A DNA stretch of 64,000 nucleotides from Haloarcula pellucida. Lineage in GTDB: Archaea; Halobacteriota; Halobacteria; Halobacteriales; Haloarculaceae. The position numbers and the translations under genes are program-made. Positions within the stretch are counted from its first letter, which is position 1. Every line of letters begins with the position of its first letter. Below, in pieces: positions 1-7,802 of the stretch. The notes below the pieces were generated by a model. It was given only the letters and a program-made list of their open reading frames with translations. It did not search any database and had not been told where the DNA came from. The DNA is taken from the NCBI RefSeq assembly GCF_014647235.1, contig NZ_BMOU01000004.1:62379-126378 (forward strand), given 5' to 3'.

Positions 1-128
1 ATCGGCAGCAGGCCGTAGGCGATGTGGACCAACACGTATGCCGTGACCACGGCGACCACGTCGAAAGCGACGAGGCCGAGCAGGAGGGCAGCCAGCCGCA
101 GGCGGAGGGTGGAGTGGGTGGCAGGCAC
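1..128 (-). CDS. Membrane protein N-terminus, truncated by window edge
   Basis: Only the first 42 codons are in the window. Reading leftward from a GTG at 128 gives VPATHSTLRLRLAALLLG followed by a long hydrophobic stretch (LVAFDVVAVVTAYVLVHIAYGLLP), so at least one membrane helix begins near residue 12. The GTG start is chosen because a TATA box is centred 28 bp upstream, as in a leaderless haloarchaeal gene. No family can be named from this fragment. Confidence 0.55.
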   Translation of the reverse strand, partial: MPATHSTLRLRLAALLLGLVAFDVVAVVTAYVLVHIAYGLLP

Positions 129-151
129 TATCGTTCGAATTTCGATACGCT

Positions 152-161
152 GTATAAAAAG
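152..161 (-). promoter_or_regulatory. TATA box for the left-edge gene
   Basis: On the minus strand the sequence is TTTTTATACA, centred about 28 bp before the GTG at 128. This is the expected spacing for a leaderless archaeal transcript. Confidence 0.55.
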
Positions 162-216
162 CATGACGGGGTGGGACATCGACCGGCGCTATGCCGGTGT
201 CTCGGCACGGGTTCTC

Positions 217-296
217 ATACTGGTGGCTGTAAGTTCGTAAAGATATTCGCCACCTCGGGGTGGCAAATTACTTCAGTTTGTTACAGCCACCAGTAT
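217..296. repeat. 80-bp element with perfect 16-bp terminal inverted repeats
   Basis: ATACTGGTGGCTGTAA at 217-232 is perfectly inverted at 281-296. Inside lies a second hairpin, GCCACC (249-254) with loop TCGG and GGTGGC (259-264). The right arm runs into the first base of the gatA stop codon. It could be a miniature transposable element remnant or a strong 3' structure ending the gatCA transcript. There is no T-run typical of a simple terminator. Confidence 0.6.
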
Positions 297-1579
297 CAGG
301 CCAGCGCGCTGCCGGCCCGGATAATCGTCCGTTCGCCGAAGGCCGGCCCGACGAGTTGCAGGCCGACGGGGAGGCCCTCGTCCGTCTCGCCGGCGGGCAC
401 CGAGATGGCCGGGAGGTTCGCGAGGTTCACCGGGGTCGTGTTGGCGTCGGCCAGATACATCGTCAGCGGGTCGTCCAGGCTCTCGCCGCGCTTCATCGGC
501 GGCACCGGCATCGTCGGCGACGCCAGCACGTCGGCCTCCGAGAGCGCCTCGTCGAAGTCCTGCTTGACCCACGCACGGGCGTCCTGAGCCTTCTTGTAGT
601 ACTTGTCGTGGTAGCCCGCCGAGAGGGCGTAGGTGCCCAGCAAGACGCGACGTTTGACCTCCTCGCCGAAGCCTTCCTCGCGCGAATTGGCGAACGACTC
701 GTTCCAGTTGCCCTCGTAGCCGCCCGACTGGCCGTAGCGGACGCCGTCGAAGCGGGCGAGGTTCGAGGACGCCTCGGACATCGCGATGACGTAGTACGCC
801 TCCACGGCGTGTTCGACGCTCGGGAGGTCGACCTCGTGGTAAGTCGCGCCCTGCGCTTCGAGGTCGTCCAACGCCGTCCAGAACGTCTCGACGACCTGTT
901 CGTCGGCGCCGTCGAGGAGTTCGGTCGGGACACCGATAGAGAGGCCGTCGACGTCGCCGTCGGCGGCGTCGGCGAAGTCGTAGCCCTCGACCGCCTCGCT
1001 GGCGTCTCGCGTCGTCCCGTCACGCTCGTCGGGACCGGCGATGACCTCCAGCAGTTCCGCGGCCTCGGAGACGGATGGGGCGATCGGCCCGATCTGTTCG
1101 AGGCTGTTCGCGTAGGCGACGAGGCCGTACCGAGAGACGAGGCCGTAGGTCGGCTTGATACCGACCACACCACAGAAGGCGGCCGGACAGCGAATCGAGC
1201 CACCGGTGTCGCTTCCCAGTGCCATGTCGGCGTCGCCCGCCGCGACGACGGCCGCCGAGCCACCGGAGGAGCCACCGGGGACCCGCCCCTCGGCGACGGG
1301 GTTCTCGACGGGGCCGTAGGCCGACGTTTCGGTGGTCGTCCCCATCCCGAACTCGTCCATGTTGGTCTTCCCGGGGATGGTCGCACCGGCCTCTTTCAGA
1401 CGCGCGACGACCGTCGCGTCGTACGGCGGGACGTACCCGTCGAGCATCGCGGAGCCGCAGGTGGTCTGGACGCCCTCGGTGGAGATGTTGTCCTTGACGG
1501 CGACGGTGCGGCCGGCGAGGGGGCCGTCGTCGGCGCCCTCGATGGTCTCCGTGGCGATGTAGCCGTTGTAGTCGGTCAT
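296..1579 (-). CDS. gatA: Glu-tRNA(Gln)/Asp-tRNA(Asn) amidotransferase subunit A
   Basis: A 427-residue amidase-signature protein that releases ammonia from glutamine or asparagine and passes it to GatB for transamidation of misacylated tRNA. The Ser-Ser-Lys triad is visible: Lys29 (AVKDN), Ser104 in the GGSSGGSAA signature and Ser128 (SDTGGSIR). The 75- and 24-residue spacings match bacterial GatA (Lys79, Ser154, Ser178). The protein is shorter at the N-terminus than bacterial GatA (about 50 residues before the Lys), as is usual in haloarchaea. It starts one base after the gatC stop, so the two are co-transcribed. gatB is not in the window. Confidence 0.96.
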   Translation of the reverse strand: MTDYNGYIATETIEGADDGPLAGRTVAVKDNISTEGVQTTCGSAMLDGYVPPYDATVVARLKEAGATIPGKTNMDEFGMGTTTETSAYGPVENPVAEGRVPGGSSGGSAAVVAAGDADMALGSDTGGSIRCPAAFCGVVGIKPTYGLVSRYGLVAYANSLEQIGPIAPSVSEAAELLEVIAGPDERDGTTRDASEAVEGYDFADAADGDVDGLSIGVPTELLDGADEQVVETFWTALDDLEAQGATYHEVDLPSVEHAVEAYYVIAMSEASSNLARFDGVRYGQSGGYEGNWNESFANSREEGFGEEVKRRVLLGTYALSAGYHDKYYKKAQDARAWVKQDFDEALSEADVLASPTMPVPPMKRGESLDDPLTMYLADANTTPVNLANLPAISVPAGETDEGLPVGLQLVGPAFGERTIIRAGSALA

Positions 1580-1580
1580 C

Positions 1581-1859
1581 TCACGACACCTTCGGCCCTT
1601 TGAACTGCCCGGCCTCCGTCTCGGGGGCGTTCTGGAGCGCTTCCTCCTGACGCAGGCCCTCTCGGACCTCGTCGGGTCGCATGACGTTCGCGAGGTCTGC
1701 CTCGCGCTCGGTCTCGGGCACCTCGTCCAGCGCCTCGAACGCGGCCAGAATCTCGCCGAACTGCTCGGTGAACCGTTCGACCTCGTCGTCGTCGAGGTCG
1801 ATACGGGCGAGGTCGGCGATGTGACGTACCTCGCTCGGGTCGACGGCGTTGTCGCTCAT
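1581..1859 (-). CDS. gatC: Glu-tRNA(Gln) amidotransferase subunit C
   Basis: A 92-residue small subunit that stabilises the GatA-GatB interface. It has the typical N-terminal helix VRHIADLARIDLDDDEVERFTEQFGEIL and the conserved C-terminal loop around MRPDEV. The start MSDNAVDPSEV is preferred; an in-frame upstream Met at 1910 would add 17 non-conserved residues. It is the first gene of the gatCA operon and is divergent from tfb. Confidence 0.93.
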   Translation of the reverse strand: MSDNAVDPSEVRHIADLARIDLDDDEVERFTEQFGEILAAFEALDEVPETEREADLANVMRPDEVREGLRQEEALQNAPETEAGQFKGPKVS

Positions 1860-2004
1860 GTCCGGGCGGAGTATCGGACCGGCGGTAAGCGTTTCGAAAC
1901 AGGGGGCCAAACTGTTGGGGGCAGTTCTCGCAGTGGAAGTATTTCGGCAAAAACTACCAACGGAGTTTTACGAAAGGCAAACGCTATGTTTGTGAATCGG
2001 GAAA

Positions 2005-2013
2005 GGTTTTAAG
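2005..2013 (+). promoter_or_regulatory. Probable TATA element of tfb
   Basis: GGTTTTAAG at 2005-2013 is the best TATA-like run upstream of tfb and predicts a leader of roughly 45-50 nt. Confidence 0.4.
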
Positions 2014-2082
2014 TTGCTCCGGCCACAACAAAAGGGTACAAGAGACGTTTTTCGGGTACCCAGACCCGTCAGTTCGCTACCA

Positions 2083-3057
2083 ATGACCGATACCACCATC
2101 CGCCGATACACGAATGAAAACGAAACCGACGTCGACGAGACAACAGAGGAGGCAGACGAGGGACTCGTCTGTCCCGAGTGTGGTGGCTCTCTGCTCTCCG
2201 ACAGCGAGCGCGGCGAAACCGTCTGTGAGGACTGTGGGCTTGTCGTCGAGGAAGACGAGATAGACCCCGGCCCCGAGTGGCGTGCGTTCGACTCGAAGGA
2301 GAAAGACCAGAAGTCCCGCGTCGGCGCGCCGACGACGAACATGATGCACGACAAGGGCCTGTCGACCAACATCGGTTGGCAGGACAAGGACGCCTACGGC
2401 AACTCCCTGTCCTCGCGCCAGCGCGAGAAGATGCAGCGCCTGCGCACCTGGAACGAGCGGTTCCGCACCCGCGACTCCAAAGAGCGTAACCTCAAGCAGG
2501 CGCTCGGCGAGATCGACCGGATGGCCTCCGCGCTCGGCCTCCCCGAGAACGTCCGCGAGACGGCTTCTGTCATCTACCGCCGCGCGCTCGACGAGGACCT
2601 GCTCCCCGGCCGCTCCATCGAGGGCGTCTCGACCTCGTCGCTGTACGCCGCCGCCCGACAGGCCGGCACCCCGCGGTCGCTCGACGAGATCGCCAACGTT
2701 TCCCGGGTCGACAAAGACGAGATCGCCCGCACCTACCGCTACGTCGTCCGGGAACTCAGCCTCGAAATCCAGCCTGCCGACCCCGAGAGCTACGTCCCGC
2801 GCTTCGCCTCGGACCTCGACCTCTCCGAGGAGGTCGAACGCCGCGCCCGCCAACTACTGAAGAACGCCAAAGAGGAGGGCGTTCACTCCGGGAAGTCCCC
2901 CGTCGGTCTCGCCGCGGCCGCCGTCTACGCCGCCTCGCTGCTGACCAACGAGAAGGTCACACAGAGCGAGGTCAGCGAAGTCGCGAACATCTCCGAGGTC
3001 ACCATCCGCAACCGCTATCACGAACTGCTGGAAGCCGAGGACAGCGTCCACCCCTGA
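2083..3057 (+). CDS. tfb: Transcription initiation factor IIB (TFB)
   Basis: A 324-residue archaeal TFIIB that recruits RNA polymerase to TBP-bound promoters. An N-terminal zinc ribbon (CPECGG...CEDCG) is followed by the B-reader/linker (VGAPTTNMMHDKGLSTNIGWQDKDAYG) and two cyclin folds of about 90 residues each, the second ending ISEVTIRNRYHELLEAE. The start MTDTTIRRYTNENE is chosen over an in-frame codon 69 bases upstream because the added residues are not TFB-like and the TATA element lies there. Haloarchaea carry several TFBs, and which paralogue this is cannot be told from the window. Confidence 0.96.
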   Translation: MTDTTIRRYTNENETDVDETTEEADEGLVCPECGGSLLSDSERGETVCEDCGLVVEEDEIDPGPEWRAFDSKEKDQKSRVGAPTTNMMHDKGLSTNIGWQDKDAYGNSLSSRQREKMQRLRTWNERFRTRDSKERNLKQALGEIDRMASALGLPENVRETASVIYRRALDEDLLPGRSIEGVSTSSLYAAARQAGTPRSLDEIANVSRVDKDEIARTYRYVVRELSLEIQPADPESYVPRFASDLDLSEEVERRARQLLKNAKEEGVHSGKSPVGLAAAAVYAASLLTNEKVTQSEVSEVANISEVTIRNRYHELLEAEDSVHP

Positions 3058-3098
3058 ACTTCGTAACGTAGACTTTCCCCTGTCCCGTCGCCACCCGT

Positions 3099-3575
3099 AT
3101 GGAGACGACCCGCCACTTCGTCGCGACCGTCTACGCCGTCAGCGAGGGGAGCGTCGCCCTGCACGAACACGACAAACTCGACATGTGGCTCCCCGCCGGC
3201 GGTCACGTCGACCGAGACGAACTCCCCCACGAGGCCGCCCTGCGCGAGACGCGCGAGGAACTGGGCATGGCCGTCGACCTCGTCGCCCCACAGGAAGACA
3301 TCGAGAGCGAGACGGTCCGCTCGATTCCTCAGCCACAGCACTTCCTCTTGGAGGACATCAACGTCCACGAGCACGGTGAGGTGGGCCACCAGCACGTCGA
3401 CTTCATCTTCTATGGCGACGCGCCGTCCCGCGACATCGACCCCGACCCCGGCGAGCAACCGGCCGACGACTGGACGTGGTTTACGGCCGCGGACCTCGCC
3501 GACCGGCGCGACGAGATTCCGGCGGACGTCGTAGAGATCGGGACGCAGGCCATCGAGACGATAAGCAGTCGCTAA
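3099..3575 (+). CDS. NUDIX hydrolase
   Basis: A 158-residue protein with an intact Nudix box, GHVDRDELPHEAALRETREELGM, matching GX5EX7REUXEEXGU at residues about 35-57. The family hydrolyses nucleoside diphosphates linked to another moiety; substrate cannot be inferred here. It follows tfb by 41 bases on the same strand, and a UspA gene starts 29 bases downstream. Confidence 0.9.
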   Translation: METTRHFVATVYAVSEGSVALHEHDKLDMWLPAGGHVDRDELPHEAALRETREELGMAVDLVAPQEDIESETVRSIPQPQHFLLEDINVHEHGEVGHQHVDFIFYGDAPSRDIDPDPGEQPADDWTWFTAADLADRRDEIPADVVEIGTQAIETISSR

Positions 3576-3604
3576 CTATCGGTCTAAGACCCGTCTCGGG
3601 GGGC

Positions 3605-4015
3605 ATGTATCAGGTGTTACTTCCCGTGGACGCGAGCGAGGAGCGAGCGACCGCCCAGGTGGCGGCGACGACGGCACTGCCGTACGCGGACGAGGAGGTG
3701 GAGGCGGTCGTCCTGCACGTCTTCGACACCAAGGAGACAGCCGAGAAGACGACCGTCGAACAGACGCCCGCCGGAAAGACGATGGTCGAAGCGTTGCGTG
3801 ATGCCGGCGTCGCCGTCGAGACGGTCACCACCTACGGCGCGCCGGAAGAGCAGATAGTGAGCATCGCCGAGGAATACGACGTCGACATGATTATCCTCGG
3901 GGGTCGGAAGCGGTCGCCGCTGGGTGCGTTCGTCTTCGGGAGCGTGAGTCAAGCGGTCATCCTCGACTCCGAGCGCCCCGTCGCCATCACCGGGAGCGAC
4001 ACACCGACGGAGTAA
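3605..4015 (+). CDS. Universal stress protein, UspA family
   Basis: A 136-residue single-domain Usp. It opens MYQVLLPVDASEERA and carries the ATP-binding signature near the C-terminus (IILGGRKRSPLGAFVFGSVSQAVILDSERPVAI). The start at 3605 is set by the conserved first strand. The stop abuts the convergent asparagine-synthase-like gene at 4016. A paralogue lies at 47047-47460. Confidence 0.9.
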   Translation: MYQVLLPVDASEERATAQVAATTALPYADEEVEAVVLHVFDTKETAEKTTVEQTPAGKTMVEALRDAGVAVETVTTYGAPEEQIVSIAEEYDVDMIILGGRKRSPLGAFVFGSVSQAVILDSERPVAITGSDTPTE

Positions 4016-5107
4016 TCACTCGACCAGCGACTCGACGTACTGGGTGACGTGGTCGTCCATCCGGCGCTTATAGCCCGCCTGTCGGGCCAGTCGGTCGAGT
4101 TCCCGGGCGGCCAGCGACCCGTACTGGGCGGCCTTCTTGTCTCGCATCGCGACGGCCTCGGGCAGCGACCCGAGTGCCGCCTGCCGGAGCGCCCACTTGC
4201 GCGTCTCCCCGTCGACGAGCATCCGGTCGTCCAGTCGCAGGGCCGCCGACACGACGCGGTCGTGGAGCAGCGGCGTCACCGGTTCGACGCCCGCGGCCCG
4301 GAGGGTTAGCACGTCGCGAGATAGCTGGTCCGGAAGCGTCGCGACCACCTCTCGCTGGGCGCCACGTACCGTGTCGGCGTCGACGCGCGGGTCCTCGGGC
4401 GCTTTCGCCACCTTGGCGTACCCGCCGAACAGTTCGTCGGCGCCCTGTCCGAGCGCGAGTCGGTCGAACCCGTCGGCAGCGACTCGTTCGGCGGTCAGAT
4501 ACAGCGGGAGCGCGATCTGGACCGCCATGGCGTTCGTCCGGCCCGTGGCGGCGACGATTCCGGGGACGGCCCGCTCGATGGCGTCGTGGGTCAACTCGAC
4601 CACTCGCAGGCCCCGCCCTAGTAACTCGGCCGCCGACCGGGCCGCCTCGACGTCGTGGCTGTCGGGGAATCCGGCGACGTACAGCGGCGCGTCTAGTCGA
4701 GCGGCCAGTAGCGCGGAGTCGACCCCGCCCGAGAAGGCAATCGCGAGGCCGTCCGCGTCCACGGCGTCGATACTCGTCTCGACGGCGTCCCGGACAGCCT
4801 CGACGGCCGTCTCGGGATTCGAAAAGGGGTCCGGGTCCGGCAGGGACCACACCTCGCGCGTCCCGTCGGCGTCGCGGACGTGGCCCGCCGGGACCGGGTC
4901 GGGGTCGGCCAGTTCGGTGGGGTCGGCGCTCCAGTCGGCGTCCGGGACAGCACCACCGGCCGCGCCGCTCTCGACGAACAGCGGATACCGCCCGAGTACG
5001 TCCCTGACGAGGGCGTCGTCGAGTCGCCCCGCGAAGCCGGCGGTACCGGGGAGCGAGTCACCGGACTCGACGGCGGCGCGAACGGTTGCCTCGTCTGTGC
5101 CCTCCAT
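4016..5107 (-). CDS. Asparagine synthase-like PP-loop protein without glutaminase domain
   Basis: A 363-residue protein whose second half is the synthetase domain of asparagine synthase. It has the PP-loop pyrophosphatase motif FSGGVDSALL and the conserved LGQGADELFGGYAK. The N-terminal ~110 residues are not a class-II glutaminase (no Cys at position 2), so any ammonia must come from elsewhere or the protein modifies a different substrate. The ATG shares one base with the stop of the PHP gene, implying co-translation. The family assignment is firm; calling it asparagine synthesis would be over-reading. Confidence 0.82.
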   Translation of the reverse strand: MEGTDEATVRAAVESGDSLPGTAGFAGRLDDALVRDVLGRYPLFVESGAAGGAVPDADWSADPTELADPDPVPAGHVRDADGTREVWSLPDPDPFSNPETAVEAVRDAVETSIDAVDADGLAIAFSGGVDSALLAARLDAPLYVAGFPDSHDVEAARSAAELLGRGLRVVELTHDAIERAVPGIVAATGRTNAMAVQIALPLYLTAERVAADGFDRLALGQGADELFGGYAKVAKAPEDPRVDADTVRGAQREVVATLPDQLSRDVLTLRAAGVEPVTPLLHDRVVSAALRLDDRMLVDGETRKWALRQAALGSLPEAVAMRDKKAAQYGSLAARELDRLARQAGYKRRMDDHVTQYVESLVE

Positions 5108-5793
5108 CAGTCCAGAAAGCTCCCGAGTCGGCTCTTCACGCGGCGCTTCGCGCCCCCGGCGGCCTGCCGGAAGCTGATGCGCCACGGCGTTCGCTCGCCC
5201 TCGACGGTCGTCTGTCCCTTCTCGACGGCGTCGAGGATGGCGTCGACGGAGCGCTCGTCGGTGTCGACCTTCGTGACGGCCTGCCCGACCATCTCGGCGA
5301 TGTGGGCGTCGCTCCCGGCGGTCATCGGCAGCCCCCGCCGCCGGGCGAACCGCTCTGCCTGTCGGTTCGACCGGCCGGTCAGCAAGCGGGAGTTGTACAC
5401 TTCGATGGCGTCCGCCGTCGCGAGTTCGTCCTTCGAGATGTGTTCGAGGACGCCGTGACGGGACTCCTGAAACGGGTGGGGCACGACGGCCAGCCCCCCT
5501 TGGTCGCGGATGCGGTCGAGCGTCTCGGCGAAGGACAGGCCCGCCGGAATCGGTGACTCGATACCCAGCGCGAGGACGTGCCCCGCCGCACAGGTCACCT
5601 CCATCCCGGGGATGCCCACGAGACCGTACTCCGGCGCGAGTTCGGCGGCCTCCAGACTCGCGTCCAGTTCGTCGTGGTCGGTGACCGCGAGCGCGTCCAG
5701 TCCGACGGCTTCTGCCTGTGCCAGCAGTAGCTCGACCGGGTCGCGCCCGTCGTGGGACAGCGCCGAGTGCGTGTGAAGCTCGACCGACAGCAC
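5107..5793 (-). CDS. PHP-domain metal-dependent phosphoesterase
   Basis: A 228-residue protein with the four PHP motifs: HTHSALSHDG at the N-terminus, VTDHDE near residue 40, HPF in the middle and TAGSDAH near residue 165. These ligate metals in phosphatases related to the polymerase PHP domain. It is first gene of a pair with the asparagine-synthase-like gene. The stretch 5794-6078 before the next gene shows no convincing coding region. Confidence 0.88.
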   Translation of the reverse strand: MLSVELHTHSALSHDGRDPVELLLAQAEAVGLDALAVTDHDELDASLEAAELAPEYGLVGIPGMEVTCAAGHVLALGIESPIPAGLSFAETLDRIRDQGGLAVVPHPFQESRHGVLEHISKDELATADAIEVYNSRLLTGRSNRQAERFARRRGLPMTAGSDAHIAEMVGQAVTKVDTDERSVDAILDAVEKGQTTVEGERTPWRISFRQAAGGAKRRVKSRLGSFLD

Positions 5794-6078
5794 GAGCGGT
5801 CATAGAGGTGGCCCGGCCAAAAGCGCCCCGGTACACGGGGCGTGATGTCACCGAAAGAGAACACGAGCAGTGGCCGCCCGCGTCCAACGGGCGGTCGTGG
5901 CCCGAACGAACCGTTCTGCTCACTCCCACGAGACTGGAGTCACTGACACGATACGCCGCGACCGTCGTCGACGGTCGCATATGGACGTACCGCGGGGAGT
6001 AGAATGAGGCCGTGGCCTCAACGCGGAGGGCTTTGATACGTCCCTCGACGACCACCGGCAACCCCTGACCCGAAGCGC

Positions 6079-7302
6079 TCAGTCCGCCGGACTCGTCGCG
6101 TCGCCGCCGGCGAAGGGTTCCGGACCACGAATCTCGTCGTCGTCGAGGTAACACTGCGGGTCCGGCGCGAACAGGTCGTCTTCGACGGTGAGCGCCCGGA
6201 GTCTCGACCCGCCGCGACAGACTCCCGCGTACCGACAGTCCGCGCACTTCCCCGTGAGACGGTCCTCGCGCTCTCGGAGTGCCCGGACGAGCGGGTTCGA
6301 CTCGTCCTCCCAGATGTCGCCGAACGGGCGGTCACGGACGTTGCCCAGCGAGTAGCCCTGCCAAAACTGGGTGAGGTGGACGTTGCCCTGATAGTCGACG
6401 TCGGCGACGCGTTCGCCAGTCGGGTCGCCACCGTTGACCCGGAGGTATTCGTACACTCTGCGGGCTTGGGCTTCGCTCATGTGCTCGCGGGCGTACTCGA
6501 CGAGGTAGGCCGCGTCGGCGTAGTTCCCGACCAGCAGGGTCTCTATCTCTTCGCCCCGGTCGTGGTACTCCCGGGTCATGTCACACACCCGCTCGACGGC
6601 CTCCCGGCGCTCGACGGGGGTGAGGTCGGCGTCGACGATCTCGGTGCCGCGGCCGCCGTAGTCCAGATGATAGAAGCAAAAGCGGTCGACGCCGACGTCG
6701 GTCAGCAGGTCGACGACCCCCTCCAAGTCGGGCGCGTTGCGCTCCGTGATGGTGTAGCGAAGGCCCGTCTTCAGGCCGGCGTCGAGGCAGTTCCGGATGC
6801 CCTGGACGGCGCCGTCGAACGCCCCCTCCATCCCGCGGAAGTCGTCGTTGCGTTCGGGGAGGCCGTCGACGGAGACGCCGGCGTACTTCAGCCCCGCCGC
6901 TTTCAGCGACGCCGCTCGCTCCTCGGTGATGAGGGTGCCGTTGGTCGAGAGGACGGGGCGGACGCCGACCTCGTTCGCGTACGCGACGAGTTCTTCGAGG
7001 TCCTGCCGGACGAGCGGTTCGCCCCCGGAGAACAGAATCACCGGCGCGCCGTAGTCGGCGAGGTCGTCTAACAGGGCCTTTCCTTCCGCCGTCGTGAGTT
7101 CGCCGTCGGCGATGTCGGTGTCGGCGGCGGCATAGCAGTGATCGCAGTAGAGGTTACACTGCTTGGTGACGTTCCAGACGACGACCGGACGGCGCTGTTT
7201 CTCGTCGCGAATCTGTGACTTCGTGGACTCCTCGGCGGCGTCATAACGCAGGCCGTCGCCCTCCGCGTCGAGGTCGGTCAGCAGTTTCGAGACGGAGATC
7301 AC
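6079..7302 (-). CDS. Radical SAM/SPASM enzyme paired with a PaaB-like candidate substrate
   Basis: A 407-residue protein with an intact radical-SAM cluster motif C49-x3-C53-x2-C56 (CNLYCDHC), the GGEP motif (LFSGGEPLVR) and a C-terminal SPASM Cys set (CADCRYAGVC...DPQC). It resembles the PqqE/NirJ/Ahb group that acts on peptides or hemes. The GTG start overlaps the stop of the upstream 103-residue gene by four bases (GTGA), so the two are translationally coupled. The pairing matches NCBI's 'Htur_1727 family rSAM-partnered candidate RiPP'. A heme-decarboxylase role (AhbC/D-like) is the alternative. Confidence 0.82.
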   Translation of the reverse strand: MISVSKLLTDLDAEGDGLRYDAAEESTKSQIRDEKQRRPVVVWNVTKQCNLYCDHCYAAADTDIADGELTTAEGKALLDDLADYGAPVILFSGGEPLVRQDLEELVAYANEVGVRPVLSTNGTLITEERAASLKAAGLKYAGVSVDGLPERNDDFRGMEGAFDGAVQGIRNCLDAGLKTGLRYTITERNAPDLEGVVDLLTDVGVDRFCFYHLDYGGRGTEIVDADLTPVERREAVERVCDMTREYHDRGEEIETLLVGNYADAAYLVEYAREHMSEAQARRVYEYLRVNGGDPTGERVADVDYQGNVHLTQFWQGYSLGNVRDRPFGDIWEDESNPLVRALREREDRLTGKCADCRYAGVCRGGSRLRALTVEDDLFAPDPQCYLDDDEIRGPEPFAGGDATSPAD

Positions 7303-7610
7303 TCCCGCTCACCTCGCAGGGTCTCCGCCTGCATCGACTCGGCGTCCATCGTCGCGTCGGTCCCGTCCGCCGCTGGGTCGAGCGCCAGCGACTCCGCTTG
7401 CACCCGGACCGTCTCGTCGGCCGGGCAGAGCCACAGCGCCTCGGCGGCGTGGGCGAACAGTTGGGTCGCCTGTTCGCGGGCGATGTCCGCCGACGGGGCG
7501 CTGACGCTCCCGACGTGCGTGAGCGGGTCCGCCGACGACTCCCGGCAGAACACTTCCCACTCGCGGCTGGTCGCGCCGCGCGGGGCGTCCACCTCGTGGT
7601 CGAGTTCTCC
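7299..7610 (-). CDS. PaaB-like rSAM-partnered small protein (candidate RiPP)
   Basis: A 103-residue protein. Its middle, WEVFCRESSADPLTHVGSVSAPSADIAREQATQLFAHAAEALWLCPADE, closely follows the pattern of PaaB, the non-catalytic subunit of phenylacetyl-CoA epoxidase, but no paaA/C genes are nearby. The C-terminal ~30 residues are a low-complexity acidic tail. An ATG at 7610 is chosen because a T-run TATA element lies 25 bp upstream (7635-7641). The next gene is a radical-SAM enzyme, so this may be its substrate or a recognition/scaffold protein. Confidence 0.75.
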   Translation of the reverse strand, partial: GELDHEVDAPRGATSREWEVFCRESSADPLTHVGSVSAPSADIAREQATQLFAHAAEALWLCPADETVRVQAESLALDPAADGTDATMDAESMQAETLRGERE

Positions 7611-7653
7611 CATACGCGACACTTGTCTGCCCGACAAAAAACGGGTCGAGCGT

Positions 7654-7672
7654 GTTCCCAGCGGGTGGGAAC
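7654..7672. promoter_or_regulatory. 19-bp box GTTCCCAGCGGGTGGGAAC upstream of the rSAM pair
   Basis: An imperfect palindrome (GTTCC-N9-GGAAC) immediately upstream of the BRE/TATA of the 7610 gene. The same box occurs at 14750-14768, 14770-14788 and, more diverged, at 15602-15620. Its position suggests an activator site. Confidence 0.6.
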
Positions 7673-7802
7673 CGGACCGAACCCATCCGGATTCGATATA
7701 GTCCCATCCAGTTTACGTCCGAGAAAGCGACTCCCGGTACGACCCGTCGCTATCGAGCCGCCGTCTCTCGAAAGAGTGGAAAAACCGACGGCTCGCGGTC
7801 GC

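Noticed and set aside
5718..6002. Small gene in the 5794-6078 spacer
   Set aside because: No promoter, start context or family resemblance; composition typical of out-of-frame sequence.
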